Origin: Roseiarcus sp963783175
Lineage (GTDB): Bacteria > Pseudomonadota > Alphaproteobacteria > Rhizobiales > Beijerinckiaceae
DNA: 64,000 nt
Reading direction: 5' to 3'
Assembly (NCBI GenBank): GCA_963783175.1
Contig: CAWANG010000026.1
Span: 67,219-131,218 of the forward strand
Shown: one piece after another, positions 9,480 to 17,819 of the stretch
Numbering within the stretch: the stretch's first letter is position 1
Layout of the letters: each line of letters begins with the position of its first letter
The notes under the pieces: generated by a model
The model's database searches: none
What the model was told of the DNA's origin: nothing
What the model saw: the letters and a program-made list of their open reading frames with translations, nothing else
Made by a program: the position numbers and the translations under genes

Positions 9480-11087
9480 TCATTGCTGCGGGCAGGCGTA
9501 GGTGGAGGCGTAGGCCCCAGCGCTATAAGGCACGGTCCGCGCGTCTCCGAGGATGTCGACGGTTGGCGCGCCTGAAGCGGTGCCGGCGCAAATCGCCTGC
9601 GCTCCAGCCTTGAGCATCACGTTGTAGGTCAGGGTCGACGGATCGAAGTTGACAAATTCGCCTTCTGTACCGTCGGTAGCGATGAGGTTGGCGTTGCCGT
9701 AGGTTCCGGGCGCGCTAAAAAACTGTCCGACCGTCCCCACGTACCAGTAAAACACCGACAGCCCAACGTTGTGATCCGCTTCGACCCCGGCGTCGAGATT
9801 GTCGACGCTGATCGCGCTCGCAAGATTGTTGCGCACGGCAGTGCTGGTGCTCGAGTTACCCTCATGCGTCTTGTCGCCGACGCTGATCGCGGGCAAGCAG
9901 CCACCGGACACTGGAACGAGTCCGTCATTTAATACCGTATTATTAGCGATTATAGCGCCGTGGATGCTTGAGAACGCGATCCCCCAGCAGGCGCTCGTGA
10001 TGACGATATTGTTGGTGACGGTGAGGTAGGTCCACTCGTCGTCGAAGGCGTCGATCCCTTGCAGATACGTCGGAAAGGCAAGATTCGGGTCGGTCTGCCG
10101 GATGACCGTGTTGCTGTCGATTAGGATGCCCTCGTAATTGTTCACCGTCGAGCCCGCAACCGCCAGCGGGGCGAGTATCCCCTGCATGGCGTCATTGTGA
10201 TTGCCGTCGTTAAGGTTGAGATTGTCGTGAACATAGTTCTTCGTGATGGTGAGATCGCTCGCGCCGAAATCGACCCCGTCGTCGCCAAAATGATCGATCT
10301 CATTGCCTGAGAACACCATGAGGTTGGCCGTAAGCGTCGCACCATTCCTGACATTCGTGATGTGAGATCCGGTCATCGAAACGCATTTTGCATAGGAGCC
10401 TCCCGCGGAGGTCTGGGCGAAAAACCCGTTGCGCGCGTTCGCGACCCATTGGGCCTGGGACCAGCCGGTGGTGTCGTCTTGTGATGAGATCGTCATGTTC
10501 TCGAACACAATGTTGGACGTTGGAAACGCGGCTCCACCCTTGACTTGAACCAACCAAGCGCCGCTAAGAGCGGCAGCTTGGAGACTTTGCACTTTGAGGC
10601 CGCTGAACGCGAACATGCTGGCCCCGTCGACAGAAAGCGAGGTCAGGACGGGCGTCTGACCCGGCGCGGCGGCGATCGTGACGAACGCCGTATTCGCAAT
10701 CTCCGCGTCGTATTCGCTCACGCCGATATTTCCGTAGTTCCCGCTCATCAGCAGGACTTCATCGCCGGGCTTGATCGGCCCTGTCTTCGGGCCCGTGGCG
10801 ATAATCACGGGTTGCCCAGGGCCAGGGACCTGACGATAGGGGACGCTCGTCAGCAGGGGGTAAGGGTAGCCAGTTTCAGTTGCAAACAGGGCCTGCAGCG
10901 AGTTCCAGGGGTGCGCTTCAGAGCCATTCCCTCCGCCGGTCTGGGTCTTGCCGTTCACCGGGTCAATATACCAAGTACTCTTGAACGTCGTCGGCGGCGC
11001 CGCGCAATCATGATAGACTTGCTGAGCGGAGGCGGGAAAAACATAGCAGAGTAGCAGAATCAGTGCGGAACCAAGCGTCTTCGTCAA
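9480..11087 (-). CDS. Secreted right-handed parallel beta-helix protein
   Basis: 535 aa with a signal peptide (MTKTLGSALILLLCYVFPASAQ). From about residue 160 to 440 there are many short strand-turn repeats rich in Asn and Ile/Val (NIVFENMTISS, LTITKNYVHDN, LIDSNTVIRQ, LTVTNNIVITS, GAIIANNTVLND), typical of pectate-lyase-type helices. Such proteins bind, cut or epimerise polysaccharides outside the cell. No catalytic triad could be assigned by eye, so substrate and even enzymatic activity are open. It is encoded beside the FkbH-ACP-MBOAT set and may act on the same exported glycan. Confidence 0.75.
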   Translation of the reverse strand: MTKTLGSALILLLCYVFPASAQQVYHDCAAPPTTFKSTWYIDPVNGKTQTGGGNGSEAHPWNSLQALFATETGYPYPLLTSVPYRQVPGPGQPVIIATGPKTGPIKPGDEVLLMSGNYGNIGVSEYDAEIANTAFVTIAAAPGQTPVLTSLSVDGASMFAFSGLKVQSLQAAALSGAWLVQVKGGAAFPTSNIVFENMTISSQDDTTGWSQAQWVANARNGFFAQTSAGGSYAKCVSMTGSHITNVRNGATLTANLMVFSGNEIDHFGDDGVDFGASDLTITKNYVHDNLNLNDGNHNDAMQGILAPLAVAGSTVNNYEGILIDSNTVIRQTDPNLAFPTYLQGIDAFDDEWTYLTVTNNIVITSACWGIAFSSIHGAIIANNTVLNDGLVPVSGGCLPAISVGDKTHEGNSSTSTAVRNNLASAISVDNLDAGVEADHNVGLSVFYWYVGTVGQFFSAPGTYGNANLIATDGTEGEFVNFDPSTLTYNVMLKAGAQAICAGTASGAPTVDILGDARTVPYSAGAYASTYACPQQ

Positions 11088-11101
11088 ACTCGGAGCCCTC
11101 C

Positions 11102-11118
11102 CGTTGACGTTATCAACG
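11102..11118. promoter_or_regulatory. Short perfect inverted repeat upstream of the beta-helix gene
   Basis: CGTTGA-CGTTA-TCAACG, a 6-bp perfect inverted repeat 15 bp upstream of the start codon at 11087, in an AT-rich spacer (11088-11334). The position suits an operator overlapping the promoter. No regulator is proposed. Confidence 0.3.
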
Positions 11119-11334
11119 TGTAAAAATATGACCTAATCGATAGCATGTCTGGTCTATGCTTTCAATAACCGATGTGTTATCCCCTGCCAGCTAGTAATAA
11201 GCGAAAATCGCCGGCTGCACAATTCAATCGGGAATTGGCTAATCGGACAGATCTCAGCGGTTCAGGTACGATCGCCAATGTCGCGATGCGGCGAAACTCG
11301 CGGGCGAATCACGGCGCTTCGTCGCGACGGCGCC

Positions 11335-12330
11335 TCAGAGGTCGAGATCGCCGATCGCACCCGCGAGTTTGGCGCTCGCGGTCATCGCGCCGGCATGGTT
11401 CAAATGCGACCAGTTCTCGTAGAGCTGATCCTGTTGCGCCAAATCCCCGTAGTCCAGAATCGGACCATATTGCTGCAGAAAGTCGAGATCGCTGATCGTC
11501 TGCGGGCCGTTGAAGATTGGCAGGAAGATAAAGATCAACTGCGTTCCGTGAGCTTTCGCCTCCTGCGCAATCTTGCCAATATAGAGGTGATCTTCGCCGC
11601 CGCTGATTCGAGTCAAGGCGCGCGCGACCGCAGTTCGCGGAATCGGCTCCCTCGGCTCGGCGAGGAGCGTCGCGCGAGGAACCGGATGCTCCATGTCGAC
11701 CAGTTTCCCGAACTCGCCGGGAAAGCTGGTCGAGTAGTCGGTGCGCCTGCTGGCATAGAGCCCGGGATCGAATAGCTTGGTGAGCCCGAACAGGTTCGGA
11801 AACAGATTGGCGCCGAATAGCGTGACCTTGCGAAGCGGCAGATAGGCGAGGTCGTAGAGATAGTTATGCAGGAACGGCGTCGGCGGGAACACGATCGCAT
11901 CTGCGGGGGCCACGGATTTGAAGGCGAAATGGCCGAAGGGGTAGGGCTGGTCGTCGACTTCGAGAACGATCACCTTCGGGGATTTCGCCTTGAAGAGCTC
12001 GTCCACGATCGCCCATTGAATGTTGCGTCCTGAGCCTTCGAGCGCGAAGTTGGCGACATTGGCGTGCTTGCCGCGCGTAGCAAGCTGGTTCTCGATTGCC
12101 GCGGCGCTGAGGCCGAGCTGGGCGCGGGAGGGGCCGAGAATGGCGACGTCGATCGGCCGCGGATCAAAGTGGATGCGCTCGTAGATCCATCGCAACCGGC
12201 CGTCCAGGCTCTTATCCAGGAGCTGCCAGCGCTGGTAGTCGTTCTCCGGCAGCAGAAGGACCACGGCGTCGAGAGCGAGCGCGAGAGCGACCGCCGCGCA
12301 CAGAACGCCAAAAAGCCTCAGTCCGGACAT
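11335..12330 (-). CDS. DltD/AlgJ-like SGNH-type membrane-anchored protein
   Basis: 331 aa. Of two ATGs, the one at 12330 was chosen because AGAGGAAC lies just upstream. A single N-terminal membrane helix (LRLFGVLCAAVALALALDAVVLL) is followed by an extracytoplasmic domain with an SGNH-hydrolase-like layout: AILGPSRAQLG near residue 65 (Ser block), NFALEGSG, and near the C terminus D-x-YENWSHLNHAGA with candidate Asp/His. Proteins of this shape (DltD, AlgJ/AlgX, PatB) accept an acyl group from a neighbouring MBOAT protein and move it onto an envelope polymer. The family is inferred from layout and context, and the catalytic residues are candidates only. Confidence 0.7.
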   Translation of the reverse strand: MSGLRLFGVLCAAVALALALDAVVLLLPENDYQRWQLLDKSLDGRLRWIYERIHFDPRPIDVAILGPSRAQLGLSAAAIENQLATRGKHANVANFALEGSGRNIQWAIVDELFKAKSPKVIVLEVDDQPYPFGHFAFKSVAPADAIVFPPTPFLHNYLYDLAYLPLRKVTLFGANLFPNLFGLTKLFDPGLYASRRTDYSTSFPGEFGKLVDMEHPVPRATLLAEPREPIPRTAVARALTRISGGEDHLYIGKIAQEAKAHGTQLIFIFLPIFNGPQTISDLDFLQQYGPILDYGDLAQQDQLYENWSHLNHAGAMTASAKLAGAIGDLDL

Positions 12331-12388
12331 CCGTTCCTCTTGCATTCAAGTCCGGTCTTGTCCGCGGGCGCGAAAGGCGCCCCTTGGG

Positions 12389-13810
12389 CTAGAATTGTCC
12401 ATAGATGAATCGTCCGCTTCCCTCGGTCGAAAGCACGGTGAGCAGGAACAGGCAAACGCCGTACTGCAGCCATTGCGGAGCGACCGCGCCGACCCGCCGG
12501 GCCAGCCGCTGGGCGCCAGGCGCCCCGCGCCGACATAGACGGCGACTCCCATGCAGATAAAGGCCGGAACAGTAAGATCGGCCGGCATGTCCGACCAACC
12601 CGTCGGTCCGCTCGAGGCGAAGCCGAGGATCTGCGCCAGGATGGAAAGGGCCTGACCGAAGGTCGCAGAGTGGAAAAAAATCTGGGAAAAGCTCATCAGC
12701 GCGAAGGTCAACGCAGCCCCGAGGAAAGCCATCAGAGCGCCTGGCAGGCGCGAGGCGGCGCCATCCGCCGGTTTTGACCTTCCGGCGGCGCGTTTGCGGC
12801 GCGTGCGCGCGGCGAGGATCAGCACCGTCACGGTGAGGAACGCAGCATGAAGAATGCCGAACACAAGATAGTTGAGGGTGAAACCGTGCCAGATGCCGAT
12901 GATGATCATATTGAGGCAGATGGCGGCCAGTAATCCCGGTTGGCCATAGTCGCGCAGCGCCATCGACATCGGCGTGAACAGATAGTCGGTGAGCCAGCTG
13001 GTCAGGCTCATGTGCCAGCGGCGCCACATCTCCTGGATGTTGACGGCTGCGAACGGAGCGTTGAAGTTGGGCGGACCCTCGACGCCGAACAGCTTGCCGA
13101 TGCCGAGCGCGATGTTGGTATAGCCGGAGAAATCGGCGTAGAGCTGGATCGTGTAGCAGGCGACCGTCGTCAGCATTACCGAGTAAGCAAAATCGGCGTG
13201 CGACTTGTCGACTACGTCGATGAAGGCGGCAAGACGGTCGCCAACCAGCGTCTTCATCATCAGACCGCCAAGGATGTAGCGGAATCCGGTTTCGACCTGT
13301 GCGGAGTTCGAGCCCGCGCGCCGTGATGTCGCGCATCTGGGCGAAGAACGGCGCCGGCCGCTGAATGGGGCCGCTGACGATCTGCGGAAAGAACGCTGGA
13401 AACAGGAAAAACACCGCTGGATCACGTTCGACCGCCTCGTCGTCCCAATAGACTTCGATCAGGTAGGATATCAATTTGAACGAGTAGTAGGAGACGCCCA
13501 GCGGCAGCAACAGGCCGCGCCAGGCGCCCGCGGCCTTGAAGACCACAATCACCGCGACAACCGCAGCTACGCCAGCGGCCATATACGCCTGCTTCGCCCG
13601 CTCGCTGCCGCTCTTCGCGATCGCGAGGCCGAGCGCATAGACCGCGCCCGAGGCGACGATGAGCAGCAAGAGATAGATCCGGCTTGAAAGCGCGTAAAAC
13701 CCGTAAGACAGCGCCAGCAGATAAAGTGCGCGCCACCGGCCCGGGAGGAGATAGAACGCCGCCACCACCGGAACGAGGGCGATAAAAAACAGCGGTGAAG
13801 TGAAATTCAC
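12389..13810 (-). pseudogene. MBOAT family O-acyltransferase, two compensating frameshifts
   Basis: Polytopic membrane acyltransferase of the DltB/AlgI type. The GTG start at 13810 follows the ACP stop directly (TGAGTG). The first part runs SPLFFIALVPVVAAFYLLPG to FPQIVSGPIQRPAPFFAQ. At about 13300-13325 the sequence moves to the overlapping frame (12346-13425): VETGFRYILGG, LYADFSGYTNIALG, EMWRRWHMSLTSWL, and IIIGIWHGFTLNYLVFG, which holds the invariant MBOAT His. At about 12520-12545 it returns to the first frame and ends in the normal tail, FLLTVLSTEGSGRFIYGQF. Both shifts preserve all conserved blocks, so the ancestral protein was ~475 aa. Two opposite indels suggest sequencing error or very recent loss. 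By family it would move an acyl group across the membrane from the adjacent ACP. Confidence 0.82.
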
Positions 13811-14053
13811 TCACGCCGCCTTCTTCTTGATCAACTCGAGCAGCTCGCCAACGTTCTTGAGCGAGCGGACATCCTTGATGCTGAACTTGACGCCGAAGGA
13901 TTTCTCGACCGCGATGATCATGTTGATATTGGAAAGCGAATCCCAGGTCGGGACGTCGGCCGCGGTCATGCCCTCGCTGACGATGAGCGCATCGTCGTTG
14001 AACACGTCGCGAAAAATCGGCGTCAGCCGGGAGACGATTTCATTATTCTGCAT
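13811..14053 (-). CDS. Acyl carrier protein
   Basis: 80-aa stand-alone carrier protein. The phosphopantetheine site is WDSLSNINMI with Ser39, followed by the helix II/III region (EKSFGVKFSIKDV). It lies 15 bp downstream of the FkbH gene and directly upstream of the MBOAT gene. By analogy with FkbH systems, the carrier would be loaded with a three-carbon glyceryl-type unit; by analogy with DltC, it would then deliver its cargo to the MBOAT protein. It differs from fatty-acid AcpP in having WDSLS rather than ADSLD. Confidence 0.9.
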   Translation of the reverse strand: MQNNEIVSRLTPIFRDVFNDDALIVSEGMTAADVPTWDSLSNINMIIAVEKSFGVKFSIKDVRSLKNVGELLELIKKKAA

Positions 14054-14068
14054 TCCCAGCCCTTTTGC

Positions 14069-15835
14069 TTACAGCTCGTTGACGACCGGCGTCATGAACA
14101 CTTCGCGCTGGCGATAGGCGTCGACGGCGAGCGCCCATTGCGAAGCGCCGCCGTCGCCGTCGGCGATCTTCTCGAAGCCGAAGCTCTTGAGAAAGCCCTT
14201 CACCATGTCGTTCTTCGCCGTTGGAATGTAATGGCCGACGACCCGCTTCGCGCCGAGCCGCGCGGCATAGGCGAAGATGTTGTTCATGGCGAAGCTTTCG
14301 ACTCCGCGCTGCAGAACGCGGCAGCTCATCAGGTATTCGTCGATCTCGAGATCGTCGCCTGCGTGCTTGAGAATGACGACCGAAATCAGGCCGTAATCGC
14401 CGAATTTGTCGGCGAGCCTCAGCGTCAGCGGCGCGAGAGAAGGGTCCTTCATCATCGCCTCGCACGCCGCCTCGCCGTAACGGCGCGTCATCAGGTTGAA
14501 CTGGTTGCTGCGCTGGATGAGCTGGGCGATGCGCGGCAGATTGAAGGCGTTGAAACGCTCGAGCCTGATCTCCATGGCGAGCGAGGTCAGATAATCGTTG
14601 ATGTTGGTGAACTGGGTCTTGGTCAGCTCGCGCTGGGCTTCTTCCCGGTACTGGCCGGCGCGCTCGAGGTCCGCTTCCGAGAAGGACGCGGTCTCGAACA
14701 GGTTGAGGCCCGCCAGGGTCTGGAGAAAGAGCGACGGGTCCTCGGGCAGTTCCGGCACCACGACCTCGGGCAGGAACTCGCGCACGATGTTGCGCTCGAA
14801 CGGATTGTCGTCGAGGAAGACCAGCGAATCGAAGCCGATGTTCAAGGTCTTCTGGACCAGGCGAATATTGTCGGCCTTGTTGTCCCAGTTGGCGACGAAG
14901 ACGGTAATGTCCTCCTCCTTCAGCGCCATGTGGGGATGCTCCCGGAACGGCAGCACGGCGTTGGCGTGCTCGTTCTTGCTGACCACGGCGAGGATGACGC
15001 CGCGACGTTTCAATTCAAGGACGAACTTCTGGAAGGCGACGAACGCCTCGCCTTCGTCGAACTCGCCGAGCGCGATGCCCTCGAGACCGTCGTCGCCGAT
15101 CACGCCGCCCCAGAGCGTGTTGTCGAGGTCGAGGACGACGCATTTCGTGATGAGGCCCGAAGCGGCGAAAACAGTGTCGAGCAGCGATTGCGCCAAGAGG
15201 GGCATATGCTCCAGCCTGCAGGGCGTCTTCGCCATGTTCCACATCCGCGCATCGAGCCACTCGGCTCGGCCGACCGACGCGGCGAGAAAATCGACGTCGT
15301 TCAAAAGCACATTCTTGGTCTCGCGCGCGTTAACCGCGAGCCGGTAGTTGATCTCGGTGAAAATCGAGCCGACGGAATCGGCGACCTTGAGCTCGTAATT
15401 GCCGAACGCGCGCTCGCTCGGCAGCACGAACGTGCTTTGGATGATCGTCGCCTGGCTACGCGCCCGGAAGGCGCCCCAGAGGTTTTCGAGCCTTGCGACG
15501 GTCTCGTCGGCAAACGTCCGCCTGTCGTTCGCGGCGTAGAGCCGCGCTTTCAGCTTTTCGCTCGTCAGCAGGATGACGACATATTGCGGGGAAAATACGT
15601 ATAATTCTGAGCTCGAATCGAGGATTTCCAGGTCGACACCGTCATAGTTTCCTTCATACACCTCGGCATGGACGTTGTTTCTGGCGGCGATGGCGCGCAT
15701 GATCGTCGCCAGATGCTGGGTGGCGCAGTCGGCCAGCAGCGCAATCCGGATGACCTTGGCGGCGCTCGACGTTTTGAGCGCCTTCGCCTCCTTGGACAGG
15801 GCGAAATAATCCAGCGTAAGCATTGCGTGTTTCAT
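14069..15835 (-). CDS. FkbH-like HAD-IIIC family protein
   Basis: 588 aa in three parts. Residues 1-225 form the N-terminal FkbH domain (IALLADCATQHLATIMRAI, YVFSPQYVVILL). The HAD catalytic domain begins at about 230, with motif I DLDNT at 236-240 inside KCVVLDLDNTLWGGVIGDDG and later SLVFLDDNPFERNIVREF. The C-terminal GNAT-like part contains ARRVVGHYIPTAKNDMV. FkbH enzymes characterised in polyketide pathways take 1,3-bisphosphoglycerate, remove a phosphate and load the glyceryl unit on an ACP. No polyketide synthase is present. The partners here are an ACP, an MBOAT and an SGNH-like protein, which points to envelope acylation. The first ATG was taken; an alternative lies four codons in. 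Confidence 0.92.
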   Translation of the reverse strand: MKHAMLTLDYFALSKEAKALKTSSAAKVIRIALLADCATQHLATIMRAIAARNNVHAEVYEGNYDGVDLEILDSSSELYVFSPQYVVILLTSEKLKARLYAANDRRTFADETVARLENLWGAFRARSQATIIQSTFVLPSERAFGNYELKVADSVGSIFTEINYRLAVNARETKNVLLNDVDFLAASVGRAEWLDARMWNMAKTPCRLEHMPLLAQSLLDTVFAASGLITKCVVLDLDNTLWGGVIGDDGLEGIALGEFDEGEAFVAFQKFVLELKRRGVILAVVSKNEHANAVLPFREHPHMALKEEDITVFVANWDNKADNIRLVQKTLNIGFDSLVFLDDNPFERNIVREFLPEVVVPELPEDPSLFLQTLAGLNLFETASFSEADLERAGQYREEAQRELTKTQFTNINDYLTSLAMEIRLERFNAFNLPRIAQLIQRSNQFNLMTRRYGEAACEAMMKDPSLAPLTLRLADKFGDYGLISVVILKHAGDDLEIDEYLMSCRVLQRGVESFAMNNIFAYAARLGAKRVVGHYIPTAKNDMVKGFLKSFGFEKIADGDGGASQWALAVDAYRQREVFMTPVVNEL

Positions 15836-16140
15836 TGCGTCAAGCCCTGCCGAATCACGTCATGAAATCAGATGTTATTTGCGAGAACGAGAACGATTCT
15901 GCTCTCTTAGCGCCGAAACGGCGCGCGGCGCACGGGCCAACGCGCGCATTTCCCTCCGCGCCGCAGGCGGAGAGTCGGCTGCTTCTCTGCCGTCAGCGAC
16001 TTCGCTCGTCAACCCAAAACTTCCGGCGGGTTTAAAGCGCGCCGTCCGCTTGCGGCGCGGCGTGGCCGCACGCTCCTTGCGCGGCCCGCGCGGGCGCCCT
16101 ATCGCAGTGCAGCATTTCCGCCGAGCGCCGCGAGGCTCCC
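15836..16140. other. Divergent intergenic region, no gene seen
   Basis: 305 bp between the FkbH start (minus) and carbonic anhydrase (plus). It should hold both promoters. The part near the FkbH gene (15850-15905) is less GC-rich. The part near 15920-16130 has short GC-rich self-complementary stretches (such as GGCGCGCGGCGC), but no clear hairpin with a U-tract. No open frame is convincing. Confidence 0.35.
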
Positions 16141-16743
16141 ATGGACCCGCTCATCGAAGGCTATCGCCGCTTTCGCACCGACGTCTGGCCGGCCGAGCGG
16201 GCGCGCTACGAGGCGCTCGCACACTGGGGCCAGAGCCCCGAGGCGATGGTCATCGCATGCTCGGATTCGCGCGTCGATCCGCAAACCGTGTTCGGCGCCG
16301 TGCCGGGCGAATTGTTCGTCGTGCGCAACGTCGCCGCGCTGGTCCCGCGCTATAGCCCCGACCCGGGCCATCACGGCACCAGCGCCGCGCTCGAATTCGG
16401 CGTCAAGGTGCTGAAAGTGGCCCGCTTGGTCGTGCTCGGGCACGGGCAGTGCGGCGGGATCAAGGCGATGGCCTACGGCGCGCCGCCCCAAGCGCGCGAT
16501 TTCATCGCCTCCTGGGTCGAGATCGGGGCTCCCGCCGTCACTGCGGCCGGCGAGAAGCCGGAAGGGCGTCTCGAGCGGATCGAGGCCGAGGTGGTGCGCC
16601 TCTCGCTCGCCAACCTCATGACCTTCCCGTGGATTGCCGAAGCGGTCGCCGCCAACCGGCTCGCCCTGCAGGGCTACTGGTTCGACGTGCATACCGGCGT
16701 GCTGGCGCAAGTCGGGCCGGAAGGGCTTGAGCCCGTGGAGTGA
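16141..16743 (+). CDS. Beta-class carbonic anhydrase
   Basis: Zinc enzyme interconverting CO2 and bicarbonate in the cytoplasm (200 aa, slightly short for the family). All catalytic positions are visible: Cys40, Asp42 and Arg44 in CSDSRVDP, and His101 and Cys104 in LGHGQCGG, giving the Cys2His zinc site and the Asp-Arg dyad. GELFVVRNVA and TSAALEFGV are also typical. The ATG follows a weak site (CGAGGCTCCC). It stands alone between the FkbH gene and ycjF, on the opposite strand to both. Confidence 0.96.
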   Translation: MDPLIEGYRRFRTDVWPAERARYEALAHWGQSPEAMVIACSDSRVDPQTVFGAVPGELFVVRNVAALVPRYSPDPGHHGTSAALEFGVKVLKVARLVVLGHGQCGGIKAMAYGAPPQARDFIASWVEIGAPAVTAAGEKPEGRLERIEAEVVRLSLANLMTFPWIAEAVAANRLALQGYWFDVHTGVLAQVGPEGLEPVE

Positions 16744-16766
16744 AGCGGCGACCCGTCTCCGGGAAT

Positions 16767-17819
16767 TCACTCGCCCTTGCCGCCGCTGAACAGGAACGGG
16801 GCGACCTCGGAGACCCCCGGCTGCTTGTCGACCGAGAACGGGGCCGGACGGCAGACGGCGAGGGCGGACAGGCCGACGCGCGCGGTGAGCAGGCCGTTGA
16901 GCACGCCTTCGCCCATCCGGGCCGAAATGCGCGAGGCGATCCCGTGGCCGACCAGTTGCTGCAGCAGGCTGTCGCCGACCGCCATGCCGCCGGTGATGGC
17001 GATATGGGCGCCAATCGAGCGCGCGAGCTTGATAAGGCCGAGGAGGCCGGGCCGCCCGCCGTAGATTTCGGCGATCCGCCTTACCAGCCGCACGATCTGG
17101 GCGACGACAAACACGACGTCGAGCACTGCGCGAGGGCTGATCGCGGTCACCAGCGACACGCGTTTAGCCGCGGCGGCGATCTCGCCCTGCGCCTTCTCGT
17201 CGAGCGGCCTGAGCAGCGCGCGCTCGGCGACGTCGATAAGGTCGCGTCCGTCAATGATCGCCCGCATCGCATCCTCGACCTGCGCCCGCGCATGCGCCGT
17301 CTCGGGCCGGTCGCGATAGAGAGCGACGAGTCGCGCCACGAGCCGGCGCGCCGCGGCCCGATCATCGCCGGCGCGCGCCTCGGCGAAGGCGAGGTGCATT
17401 TCGGCGATCCGCGTCTGGCGCGCGACTGCGATCATCTCGCGCGCCGCGACGCCGATGAGTCCGGCCAGGAACACCAGGCCGAAGACGAGCCCGATGATTC
17501 CGAGCGACTCCGCCTGGGCGAACAGGCCCTCGATGAGATTCGTCGCCCACAAGCCCAAGGCCATCGAGACGAGGCCGCCGAGCCCGGTCCAGGCGAGGCG
17601 CGAGAGCGTGAAGCGCGAGCGGGCGATGAGGCCCGACTTCTGCGCCGCCTCGATCTCGAGCTCCGCTTTGTCGATCGGCGCCGGCGCGACGTTTGCCGGA
17701 ATCGGCTCGTGCTGCGAGCGGATGACCGCTTCGGGCGCGAAAGGCGCGGGCTGATCGTCGACCGCGATGCGCCGGTCGTCGAGGCGGAAGGCGCGGGGGC
17801 GGGGCGGGCGCTGGCTCAT
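16767..17819 (-). CDS. ycjF: YcjF family (DUF697, TIGR01620) membrane protein
   Basis: 350 aa. A Pro-rich cytoplasmic N terminus (RPPRPRAFRLDD) is followed by two membrane helices (about 75-95 and 105-125), then a long helical region and the C-terminal DUF697 domain (AIITGGMA-like, here HIAITGGMAVGDSLLQQ). Function is unknown; in E. coli ycjX-ycjF are induced by phage shock or heat shock. The start codon overlaps the stop of the upstream YcjX gene (ATGA), so the pair is translationally coupled. Confidence 0.9.
   Translation of the reverse strand: MSQRPPRPRAFRLDDRRIAVDDQPAPFAPEAVIRSQHEPIPANVAPAPIDKAELEIEAAQKSGLIARSRFTLSRLAWTGLGGLVSMALGLWATNLIEGLFAQAESLGIIGLVFGLVFLAGLIGVAAREMIAVARQTRIAEMHLAFAEARAGDDRAAARRLVARLVALYRDRPETAHARAQVEDAMRAIIDGRDLIDVAERALLRPLDEKAQGEIAAAAKRVSLVTAISPRAVLDVVFVVAQIVRLVRRIAEIYGGRPGLLGLIKLARSIGAHIAITGGMAVGDSLLQQLVGHGIASRISARMGEGVLNGLLTARVGLSALAVCRPAPFSVDKQPGVSEVAPFLFSGGKGE

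Noticed and set aside
14138..15604. Long plus-strand open frame (488 codons) across the FkbH gene
   Set aside because: It is antisense to a well-supported FkbH protein and rich in Arg/Asp/Glu/Val without domain resemblance; typical of high-GC DNA.
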